Source: Ardenticatenaceae bacterium
GTDB taxonomy: Bacteria > Chloroflexota > Anaerolineae > Promineifilales > Promineifilaceae
Reading direction: 5' to 3'
DNA: 18,315 nucleotides
NCBI GenBank assembly: GCA_020634315.1
Contig: JACKBV010000048.1
Location: 1-18,315, forward strand
The position numbers and the translations under genes are program-made. Shown here piece by piece: positions 7,818 through 14,796 of the stretch. The number at the start of each line of letters is the position of its first letter. The first letter of the stretch is position 1. The notes beneath the pieces were generated by a model. The model was not told the DNA's origin. It worked only from the letters and a program-made list of their open reading frames with translations, and did no database searches.

Positions 7818-7832
7818 AAGGATATTATCCTT
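7818..7832. promoter_or_regulatory. 15-bp dyad AAGGATA-T-TATCCTT, candidate operator of cysD-cysNC
   Basis: A perfect seven-base inverted repeat around one T lies about 75 bp upstream of the cysD start codon, on the promoter side. The symmetry and location suit a homodimeric regulator. The regulator is unknown and no gene for it is present nearby. Confidence 0.35.
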
Positions 7833-7853
7833 ACGATAAGCATTACCTTATTG

Positions 7854-7887
7854 CATATTGCGCCTCATATTTTGCGCACGCAATATG
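7854..7887 (-). repeat. Imperfect hairpin after the helicase gene (CATATTGCG / CGCAATATG)
   Basis: A 9-bp inverted repeat with a 16-base loop begins 20 bases downstream of the helicase stop codon. It could end the helicase transcript, but no T-run follows. The TATTGCG content echoes the heptamer palindrome at 4788-4850. Confidence 0.35.
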
Positions 7888-7907
7888 GGGTGGCTCCGCT
7901 TTACCTA

Positions 7908-10028
7908 TCAGGCAATCTCTTCCCAAACCGAATGATAAGCACCAATGGTGTCAAAATAATCAATCATCCGCGCGTAGAAAGGATGGGCCGTGATGGTGGC
8001 GCTGTCGCCAATGACAATCAGCTTGCGCCGCGCACGCGTCAAGGCCACATTCATACGGCGTGTTTCCGCCAAAAAGCCGACATTTCCCTGCGGATTTGAG
8101 CGCACCAACGAGATAATGATCGCTTCCTTTTCGCGTCCTTGAAACCCATCCACCGAACCAACTTCGACCGCCTGGGGCAGCCGTTCGCGCAAATATTGCA
8201 CCTGCGCCGCGTAGGGGGTGATCACGGCCACATCATCCGGGCGAACACCCGCATCTAAGAACTGCTGTACTTTGGCAATCACCAATCCGGCTTCTTGCGG
8301 ATTGCTGCGGCTGGCGCTGTCGTCCATTTGCAGTTCGTCAAAGCTGGCTCCGGCGGTGTCGATGAAGGTAACGGCCGTTTCCGTCAGCCCATTTTGCGCC
8401 ACACCCGGCAAATCGCACAACAAATGCGCCTGCACCGTGGCGTCGGCTTGCAGCGTTCCTTCGTAAAATTCCGCCGCGCTAAAATCCATAATTTGCGCGT
8501 GCATCCGGTACTGCACATCCAGGCGACGCGCCACCTTTGCCCCATCACGAACCATCACCTGTTGCAGCAGGCTCACGCCGAACCCTTCCGCTTCTGCCTG
8601 CGCAGACACAATTGTCGGTGGCAGTTGTTGATGATCGCCAGCCAACACCAGCCGGCGGGCGCGTGGCAAGGGAATCCAGGTAGCCGGTTCCACACTTTGC
8701 CCCGCTTCATCAATAACACACAAATCAAACTGGCGCTGCCCTAAAATGGCGCTGTCAATGCCTGTCAGCGTTGACAAAATAACACTCGCCTGATCCAAAA
8801 CACGCTCCACAGCCACAGACTCCAGCAGCCGTGCCTCGTCGAGCATCTCGTCTGCTTCCTGGCGCAGGGCACGCTTTTCACCCGGCATCGGGCGAGCACG
8901 CCGCTGTTTGCCCGCTTGATTACGCAGCGCGAACGCTTCACGGCGCAATTTTTGCGCCTGCTGATAATCGTCATGACGCGCCACAAGGGCATCGAGCGTA
9001 TACGCTTGCAATTCGGGCAAAATCCGCACCGGATGCCCCAGGCGCACAATCGAAATGTGGGCCGCCGCCAAACGCTCGGCCAGATTATCGACAGCGAGGT
9101 TGCTGGGAGCGCAGGCCAGGATGTGCTGGTTTTGGGTAACGGCCGTTGCAATTAAAGCAGCCACCGTCATCGTTTTCCCCGTTCCCGGCGGGCCATGAAT
9201 CACAGCCACATCTTCGGCGGCCAACGCATGGCGCACCGCCTCCTGCTGCGACGAGTTCAGCGCCGTACACAACGGGTGCAGCGGCGGCAGGGCATAATCA
9301 GGGGCAAACTCAGCCTCGCGTTCGCCCAGCAACACCTGGCGCAGTTCGGCCAGACGGCTGCCGCTGGCGGCCTCGACACGCGCCAATGCCCGCAGCATAC
9401 GCTGGCGTGCAATCTCATCACTGGCCGGGTCTACACGAAAAGTAGGCGCATCGCCCTCTGGCTCCGGCGAGCGATTCAAGGCCAGCTCGATGATATGGCT
9501 GGTGATACGGCTGACAACGCCCCGCCAGGAGGAGGATGCGGCATCCGCAGCGCCTTCTTCGCGCAAAATAACCGGCGAACCAACGGTTAGCTTCGTCCAG
9601 GGAAGTGAGGCTTGTTCATTGCGTGGAGCCAGGCGCACCAGAATGCGCCCGCCTAACCCGACATCCTCGCTGCGCAACACCAGGCGCGTCAGGGAATGTT
9701 CCGATTCGGCCGTGCCGCTTTGCTGCTGCCGTTCTGCTTCGGCTTCCAATGTCAGCCAACGCCGCAGCTGCTCAAAGTGATCATGGCGACGGCCGTTATC
9801 TTCTATTTGTCGCCAGGCGCGAATGTGGCGCGTCGCCACCTCAATGCCGTCCAGCGTGCGCACCAGACGTGCCCCCCAGCCATCCGGCACTTCGACTGTT
9901 GCCATGCCACCTTGCAGCACAATTTTGCCAATGCGCGACTGATTCACGTCGCCCATTTCAATGAGCAGGCGCAAGATGTCCCCTTTACCAGTTGTTGGTG
10001 GCAATCCATCCAGGAAAAGAATGTCCAT
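7908..10028 (-). CDS. IGHMBP2/Upf1-like SF1B helicase with an N-terminal DbpA-type RNA-binding domain
   Basis: 706 residues. The helicase core runs from about 250 to 690. It has a Q-rich entry (LNSSQQEAV), Walker A GPPGTGKT (279-286), APSNLAVDNL (307-316), Walker B DEAGQ (440-444), motif III GDHQQLPPT (464-472), QYRMH (506-510), VDGFQGREKE (626-635) and motif VI VALTRARRKL (661-670). This is the UvrD-unrelated SF1B group (AAA_11/AAA_12; IGHMBP2, Upf1, SMUBP-2), 5'-3' enzymes on DNA or RNA. A basic, helical, Arg/Ala-rich insertion (355-410) lies between motifs Ia and II. Residues 15-72 (GDILRLLIEMG...IGKI...ATVEVP...LVRTLDGIEVATRHIRAWR) resemble the DbpA/CsdA C-terminal RNA-binding fold, suggesting an RNA target. 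It starts 16 nt after the ATPase gene, with a weak AAGGA 13 bases before ATG. Confidence 0.85.
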   Translation of the reverse strand: MDILFLDGLPPTTGKGDILRLLIEMGDVNQSRIGKIVLQGGMATVEVPDGWGARLVRTLDGIEVATRHIRAWRQIEDNGRRHDHFEQLRRWLTLEAEAERQQQSGTAESEHSLTRLVLRSEDVGLGGRILVRLAPRNEQASLPWTKLTVGSPVILREEGAADAASSSWRGVVSRITSHIIELALNRSPEPEGDAPTFRVDPASDEIARQRMLRALARVEAASGSRLAELRQVLLGEREAEFAPDYALPPLHPLCTALNSSQQEAVRHALAAEDVAVIHGPPGTGKTMTVAALIATAVTQNQHILACAPSNLAVDNLAERLAAAHISIVRLGHPVRILPELQAYTLDALVARHDDYQQAQKLRREAFALRNQAGKQRRARPMPGEKRALRQEADEMLDEARLLESVAVERVLDQASVILSTLTGIDSAILGQRQFDLCVIDEAGQSVEPATWIPLPRARRLVLAGDHQQLPPTIVSAQAEAEGFGVSLLQQVMVRDGAKVARRLDVQYRMHAQIMDFSAAEFYEGTLQADATVQAHLLCDLPGVAQNGLTETAVTFIDTAGASFDELQMDDSASRSNPQEAGLVIAKVQQFLDAGVRPDDVAVITPYAAQVQYLRERLPQAVEVGSVDGFQGREKEAIIISLVRSNPQGNVGFLAETRRMNVALTRARRKLIVIGDSATITAHPFYARMIDYFDTIGAYHSVWEEIA

Positions 10029-10044
10029 ATGTGCAGCGATTTCC

Positions 10045-11121
10045 TTAATCCGGTATCACATACAAGCACTCATCCCAGAAGCGCACATGGACGGTTTCGC
10101 CGGGATTATGAATCGTGGTGCGGCGAGGATCATGCTCGACAAGGGACAATACTTGACCATCAACGGCGACACTGTATTCAACAATGCTGCCTAAATAAGC
10201 GGACTGCTTGACGGTTCCGGTGACATGAGCGCCAGCATCTGGGTTGATCACAGCCATTTCTGGGCGAATGACGAGGGTGACTTGCTGACCAATGGTGTAG
10301 TGGGCTGTCGCCGCAGGCACGGAGAGGGTTTCGCCTAAAGCGGCAACGGCTAAACGGCCGTTTTCAATACCCCGCACCACGCCCTGCACAAAATTTGCCC
10401 GGCCAATGAAATCCGCCACAAAACGGTTGTTCGGATGGCGATAAATGTCCGTTGGCGAGCCAACCTGCTCAATGCGGCCTTCATTCATCACCACAATGCG
10501 ATCCGACATCGTCATCGCCTCTGTCTGGTCGTGGGTCACATAAACACTGGTAATGCCAATCTGCTTTTGAATGCGGCGAATTTCATAACGCATCTGTTCG
10601 CGCAGTTTGGCATCCAAGTTAGACAGCGGCTCATCCATCAGCAGCACTTTTGGCTCCATCACCAGTGCGCGTGCCAGCGCAACCCGCTGCTGCTGCCCAC
10701 CGGACAGTTGTTCCGGGGTACGGCTGCCAAACCCTTCCAACTCCACCAGGCCAAGAACACGCGCCACACGCTCGTCAATCTCAGCTTTTGGCAGGCGCTT
10801 GACGCGCAAGCCATACGCCACATTTTCAAAGACGGTGAGATGCGGGAAGATGGCATAACTTTGGAAAACCATGGACATGTCGCGTTTATGCGGGGGGAGA
10901 TCATTGATGATGGTTCCATCAAGACGGATGTTACCGGACGTGGGGAATTCAAATCCGGCAATCATGCGCAGGGTGGTTGTTTTGCCACAGCCGGATGGAC
11001 CAAGCAGCGTCACGAATTCCCCTTTTTCGATGTGGAGAGAGACATTGTTAACGGCCGTTACTTCACCCACCCCACCACGACCGGCAAAAACTTTGTATAC
11101 ATCTTCCAAAACCAAATACAT
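10045..11121 (-). CDS. ABC transporter ATP-binding protein, AfuC/FbpC/PotA type
   Basis: 358 residues, normal for CUT1/POPT/FeT-type importers with a C-terminal regulatory domain. It has Walker A GPSGCGKT (41-48), Q-loop Q87, signature LSGGQQQR (139-146), Walker B LLMDEP (160-165), D-loop SNLD and switch His197 in VTHD. Residues about 245-355 form a TOBE/MOP-like beta domain. It hydrolyses ATP on the cytoplasmic face to power the fused permease encoded just upstream. AGGAG eight bases before the ATG overlaps the end of the permease gene, whose stop is only 3 nt away, so the two are translationally coupled. Sequence alone would be annotated FbpC (iron). The binding protein argues for sugar-phosphate uptake instead, so no gene symbol is assigned. 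Confidence 0.92.
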   Translation of the reverse strand: MYLVLEDVYKVFAGRGGVGEVTAVNNVSLHIEKGEFVTLLGPSGCGKTTTLRMIAGFEFPTSGNIRLDGTIINDLPPHKRDMSMVFQSYAIFPHLTVFENVAYGLRVKRLPKAEIDERVARVLGLVELEGFGSRTPEQLSGGQQQRVALARALVMEPKVLLMDEPLSNLDAKLREQMRYEIRRIQKQIGITSVYVTHDQTEAMTMSDRIVVMNEGRIEQVGSPTDIYRHPNNRFVADFIGRANFVQGVVRGIENGRLAVAALGETLSVPAATAHYTIGQQVTLVIRPEMAVINPDAGAHVTGTVKQSAYLGSIVEYSVAVDGQVLSLVEHDPRRTTIHNPGETVHVRFWDECLYVIPD

Positions 11122-11124
11122 GGG

Positions 11125-13392
11125 TTATGCTCCTAAAGTCAAGTCAACATCACCGCGCCCACCTAAAACACGGTTTGTAACAAAATAAAGGATACCAATG
11201 GCGATCAGCACCAACACAATGATGACCGAGGCATAAGCGGCGGCAAAGCTAATGCCACCCTGCTCCCATTCACTTAAAATGGAAGCGGTGACAATGCGCC
11301 AGCGTGGGCTGACCAAAAAGATAATGGCCGAAAGGCTGGTCATGTGTCGCGTAAAGCTGAAGATCAAACCGGCTAATAATGCCGGAGTAATGAGCGGCAG
11401 CGTCACCTTGCGGAATGTGTACTGCGCGTCCGCCCCCAGGCTGTTTGATGCTTCTTCAATGGAGGGATCAATTTGTTGCAGCGCGGCAACCCCGGCACGC
11501 ACCGAAGCAGGCAAACTGCGCACCGCAAAAGCGGCGATAATGATGTAAGGCGTTCCAATCATCGCCAATGGCTTGCCGATAAAAGCTAACGTGCCACCCA
11601 ATCCCAACAACAGAATCGTCATGACAAGACGTTCACGTCCCGCCAAATGGCCGATGATCATGACGGCCGCGAAGATATAGACAATCATTAAAATTGGCTG
11701 CGGCACCTGGAAAAAGACCTGGATGTAATCGGCAAACTGTCTGGTAGCATTGCCCCAAAAGGGGCTGGCAATTGATAGGCTGAAACGAGCCATCGGCTGT
11801 GCCAGGTAGCGAATCAGGTCTGCCATCATCAGGTATAAGCCCATCCCGGCTAGAAGCTGCGCATGACGCCGATTGTGCTTAACAAACAAGAAGTAGGCGG
11901 CAACGGCGAGAAATCCGCCGCCAAGCAGGTACATCAGGCCAGCCTCGCTCAAGACGTTTTGCAGCAGGCGCAGGCCAACGGCGATGGTTGTGCCAATGAG
12001 GAAGGTGAAGAGCTGGAAACGGCCGTCTACGAACAGCGTGCGCACCATAAACAAACCCAAAATCAGGTAAAGGGCAATCACAATCACCCACGGCGGCGTC
12101 ACAAAAGAGAGAATAAACCCAATCCCCAAAATCGTACCCGGCACGCCAGCGCCCAAATTCGAGCCAAAATCCAACACATCCTTGCCGCTAAACGTCTTGC
12201 GCACCACCAAAAAGGCAATGCCCATTCCCAACAACCCGGCAACCGGCGTCGCCATAATACTCAAAAAAGTCGTATCCAGAATGGCTTCGACACCACGCCC
12301 CAGCATCAGCTTCCAATGCTCCAACGACGGCGTAAAATCAATGCCCCATACTTTGCTAAACGACCCGACCAAAATCGAGGCATACATCACCACAATCAAC
12401 GCCGTTGTGGCATACGTCAGCAAAATAAACGACCAGCGCGTAATTGGCTCCTTCACCAAAATATGCCCACTGGCCGGTTTACCCGTCACCGAAATATAAG
12501 AGCGACGGCTCACCCAATAACGCTGCGCAATAAAAACAAACAAGGTTGGCAGCAGCAAAACAAACGCCAATGTCGAGGCTTTCTGATAATCGAACTCGCC
12601 AGCGACAGCCAGAAAAATTTGCGCCGCCAACACATTCACATTACCCGAAATTAAGAGGGGATTCCCCAAATCGGCCAACGACTCCACAAACAACAAGAGG
12701 AAGGAGCCAGCCAAACCGGGAATGAGCAAAGGTAATGTAATTGTGCGGAAAATGTGAAATTTAGAAGCCCCCAGACTGTGCGCCGCTTCTTCCATGGATG
12801 GGTGCAATCTTTCCAACATTGCGCGGATGATCAGATAGGCAACGGAGAAAAAAGTAAGCACCTGGACAAACACCAACCCATCCAAGCCATAAATATCATT
12901 GCTGCCTAAGGGGAACTCCATACCTAAAAAACGGTGTGTGATCAGCCCATTGCGTCCAAACAGGAGGATGGCAGCCATAGCGATGGCAAAAGGAGGCGAC
13001 ACAGTTGGCACCAGGGCCAAGATATGCACCCATTTTTTCCCCGGCGGATTACAGCGCACCATGGTATAGGCAAAAATGAAGCCTAAAAATGTGCCACCGG
13101 TAGCCGTAAGCAAACCTAACAAAAGCGTGCTGCCCAGCGAACGCCAGGCAACCGAGGCATAATATGGGTCAACATATCGGGCGAAATACTCAAGATTAAA
13201 AGCCCCATCACTATCGACAAAGCCACGTCCTATCACTTTGATAATTGGTGTAAAAACGAGGACAACGACAAAAATAGTGGCTACCAATAAACCAATCAGT
13301 AAAACGGGGTCACGCGCAATGAGGGCAAATTCACGGTAACGGCGCACTAAAGCTTTGCGCCAGGATGAGCGGGAAACAGGGGTTACAGCCAT
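11125..13392 (-). CDS. Very large fused ABC permease, FbpB/AfuB type
   Basis: 755 residues with two binding-protein-dependent permease domains in one chain. Each has an EAA loop that docks to the ATPase: EEAAHSLGASKFHIFRTITLP (201-221) and EEASNSLGADAQYTFRKVTLP (646-666). Domain 1 spans about 30-290 and domain 2 about 325-740. FbpB-type fusions are usually around 500-560 residues. The extra length here is largely a hydrophobic block at about 432-610 between the 'GVPGTILGIGF' helix and the helix before the second EAA loop. It holds several additional TM segments and a short charged loop (FVKHNRRH). I recall that AfuB of Actinobacillus is also unusually long. The start is set by AAGGAAA nine bases before ATG. 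A hairpin with T-run separates it from the binding-protein gene. Confidence 0.88.
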   Translation of the reverse strand: MAVTPVSRSSWRKALVRRYREFALIARDPVLLIGLLVATIFVVVLVFTPIIKVIGRGFVDSDGAFNLEYFARYVDPYYASVAWRSLGSTLLLGLLTATGGTFLGFIFAYTMVRCNPPGKKWVHILALVPTVSPPFAIAMAAILLFGRNGLITHRFLGMEFPLGSNDIYGLDGLVFVQVLTFFSVAYLIIRAMLERLHPSMEEAAHSLGASKFHIFRTITLPLLIPGLAGSFLLLFVESLADLGNPLLISGNVNVLAAQIFLAVAGEFDYQKASTLAFVLLLPTLFVFIAQRYWVSRRSYISVTGKPASGHILVKEPITRWSFILLTYATTALIVVMYASILVGSFSKVWGIDFTPSLEHWKLMLGRGVEAILDTTFLSIMATPVAGLLGMGIAFLVVRKTFSGKDVLDFGSNLGAGVPGTILGIGFILSFVTPPWVIVIALYLILGLFMVRTLFVDGRFQLFTFLIGTTIAVGLRLLQNVLSEAGLMYLLGGGFLAVAAYFLFVKHNRRHAQLLAGMGLYLMMADLIRYLAQPMARFSLSIASPFWGNATRQFADYIQVFFQVPQPILMIVYIFAAVMIIGHLAGRERLVMTILLLGLGGTLAFIGKPLAMIGTPYIIIAAFAVRSLPASVRAGVAALQQIDPSIEEASNSLGADAQYTFRKVTLPLITPALLAGLIFSFTRHMTSLSAIIFLVSPRWRIVTASILSEWEQGGISFAAAYASVIIVLVLIAIGILYFVTNRVLGGRGDVDLTLGA

Positions 13393-13404
13393 GCTGACGT
13401 TTCC

Positions 13405-13455
13405 TTAAAAAATAAAATCGGGAGATGGGTTCATCTGCAACGTGAACCCATCTCC
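13405..13455 (-). terminator. Intercistronic hairpin plus T-run between binding protein and permease genes
   Basis: On the minus strand a perfect 13-bp stem (GGAGATGGGTTCA / TGAACCCATCTCC, positions 13421-13433 and 13443-13455) with a 9-base loop is followed by CGATTTTATTTTTT. This is a classic intrinsic terminator shape. It lies inside an operon, after the binding-protein stop and just before the permease ribosome-binding site, so it probably acts as a partial terminator or mRNA-stabilising hairpin giving more binding protein than permease. Confidence 0.8.
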
Positions 13456-13489
13456 ATCAATTATCGGACAATTTTATGGTTGCACAGGA

Positions 13490-14524
13490 TTATTCTTTCA
13501 GGTTGTCGGCTCCCTGAATTTCATTGGTGAAGCGATCAACGTTCGCTTTCTTGTTGTCCCCAGCCCATTGGAAATCATAATTGATCAGATTTACCTCCAG
13601 GAGTTCGGGGTAAGCGAGATCGACACCGCCAACAGTTGGTGCCTGATAAGCGGTGTATTTTGGCCCTAAGGCTTGTGCTTCTGGCGTTAAAGCCCAGTCG
13701 TACCATTTCTTAGCGGCATCCAGATGCTGCGCACCTTTCACAATGGCGACACCCCCAATTTCATATCCCGTCCCTTCTTCCGGGAATGTGAGCATGAGCG
13801 GTAAGCCAGCTTCCATTTGAGCAACAATATCATGCGAGAAAACAATGCCCACAGCGGCTTCGCCAGCGCCAACAAACTTGGCAGGGGCAGCACCACTCTT
13901 GGTGAATTGCAAGACTTGATCGGCGTATTGTTGCAGGTATTCCCAGCCCGCTTCTTCGCCCATAATTTGGAGGACTGTGGCAACGGCCGTATACGAAGTC
14001 CCCGATGTCGAAGGATGGGCCACCATAATCTGGCCCTTAAACTCCGGCTTCAACAAATCCGCCCACGATGTCGGCGCTTCCACACCAGGATGGTCAGCCA
14101 GCCAATCCGTATTCGTCGCAAACCCCAAAGACCCCACATAAATGCCAGCCCAGTAATTGTCCTTGTCACGATACAATTCCTGGTTCAACAAATTCTTCGC
14201 ATTAGGCGATTCATACTGCTCAAACAAACCTTCTTTCGCGCCAGAAATATAAGTATCAATAGGGCCACCCCACATGATGTCAAACTGCGGGTTATCTTTC
14301 TCTGCCTCTAACCTTGCCAGCGCCTCGCCTGTAGACATGCGCACATAGTTCACCGTGATGCCAAACTCCGCTTCGAACTCCTGCTTCATGCCTTCGCACC
14401 ACACTTCCTGCGGTACACACAGTAGATTTAGTTCTGTGCTTTCCTGCTCACCCTGGCAAGCAGCCAGTGCCAACATGAAGACAACAAAGACTAAGGTGAT
14501 AAGAAATCCTTTCTTGATTGACAT
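13490..14524 (-). CDS. ABC transporter substrate-binding lipoprotein, AfuA/FbpA-like
   Basis: 344 residues from the ATG at 14524, chosen because AAGGAG lies five bases upstream; the earlier in-frame ATG at 14542 has none. KK, a hydrophobic stretch and lipobox LAAC (C23) mark a lipoprotein held on the outer face of the membrane. The mature part is a cluster-D-type periplasmic-binding fold: 'FDIMWGGPIDTYISGAKEGLFEQY', 'PTSWADLLKPEFKGQI', 'GGVAIVKGAQHLDAAKKWYDWALTPEAQ'. Iron-binding FbpA proteins carry a C-terminal tyrosine pair; I do not see it clearly here. Instead SHD (H231, D232) and, 23 residues on, E255 in EEGTGYE reproduce the spacing I recall for the sugar-phosphate ligands of AfuA. The likely cargo is a phosphorylated sugar (inference). 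It is the first gene of the operon, followed by an attenuating hairpin and the permease. Confidence 0.88.
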   Translation of the reverse strand: MSIKKGFLITLVFVVFMLALAACQGEQESTELNLLCVPQEVWCEGMKQEFEAEFGITVNYVRMSTGEALARLEAEKDNPQFDIMWGGPIDTYISGAKEGLFEQYESPNAKNLLNQELYRDKDNYWAGIYVGSLGFATNTDWLADHPGVEAPTSWADLLKPEFKGQIMVAHPSTSGTSYTAVATVLQIMGEEAGWEYLQQYADQVLQFTKSGAAPAKFVGAGEAAVGIVFSHDIVAQMEAGLPLMLTFPEEGTGYEIGGVAIVKGAQHLDAAKKWYDWALTPEAQALGPKYTAYQAPTVGGVDLAYPELLEVNLINYDFQWAGDNKKANVDRFTNEIQGADNLKE

Positions 14525-14550
14525 ATTTGCTCCTTGTTTCATAGGCCATC

Positions 14551-14608
14551 TAGAACTTAATACGAAGGGAATCGCCCCTATTCTAACAGATGTCTTAACG
14601 AAGTTCTA
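14551..14608. promoter_or_regulatory. Spaced inverted repeat TAGAACTT ... AAGTTCTA in the divergent control region
   Basis: Perfect 8-bp half-sites at 14551-14558 and 14601-14608 are inverted and 50 bp apart centre to centre (close to five helical turns). They sit between the divergent binding-protein and histidine-kinase genes. A further TTCTAA lies at 14581-14586. This is a plausible operator for the NarL-type regulator encoded downstream, but binding is not shown by sequence. Confidence 0.45.
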
Positions 14609-14704
14609 ATCTTGATCCGGTGCTGGCAAATTTTCTGATCATGGCACAGTGTCTCTACAACCAGGATAGAGAGATGCTACTCCGAGAAATAGGCCATCGT
14701 CTGA

Positions 14705-14733
14705 TTTACAGCAATAGCAAATATCCCTATACT
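14705..14733 (+). promoter_or_regulatory. Sigma-70-type promoter TTTACA-N17-TATACT for the histidine kinase operon
   Basis: The -35 box TTTACA (14705-14710) and -10 box TATACT (14728-14733) each match consensus at five of six positions with an ideal 17-bp spacer. Transcription would start near 14740. That lies inside the longest possible kinase reading frame and supports the GTG start at 14797. Confidence 0.55.
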
Positions 14734-14783
14734 AATACAGACGCGCAGGATTTGTTGCTAGCACAAGTCGCGCATAGCAATTC

Positions 14784-14791
14784 AGGAAGGA
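14784..14791 (+). promoter_or_regulatory. Strong ribosome binding site AGGAAGGA deciding the kinase start
   Basis: AGGAAGGA ends five bases before an in-frame GTG at 14797. It is the only strong Shine-Dalgarno in the 5' part of this frame; the earlier GTG (14620) and ATGs (14641, 14674) have poorer or none. Confidence 0.6.
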
Positions 14792-14796
14792 ATACC

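Larger units (their letters stand above)
7744..7907. other. Intergenic region between the helicase gene and cysD
   Basis: 164 bp without a gene. Reading the minus strand, it holds first a 9-bp inverted repeat (7854-7862 / 7879-7887), possibly the end of the helicase transcript. Then comes the dyad AAGGATA-T-TATCCTT (7818-7832), a weak TATATT about 20-25 bases before the start codon, and the cysD ribosome-binding site AAGGA. It is the likely promoter and control region of the cysD-cysNC operon. Confidence 0.45.

Noticed and set aside
10435..11136. 233-codon plus-strand open frame
   Set aside because: Antisense to the ATPase gene with complete Walker and signature motifs; shadow frame.
11863..12654. 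263-codon plus-strand open frame
   Set aside because: Antisense to the large permease gene. Its Gln/Asn/His/Arg-rich translation is what the complement of a hydrophobic membrane gene gives.
10045..14524. Straightforward iron(III) transporter (fbpABC)
   Set aside because: Domain families fit, but the binding-site residues and permease length fit the sugar-phosphate AfuABC type better; kept as the main alternative.
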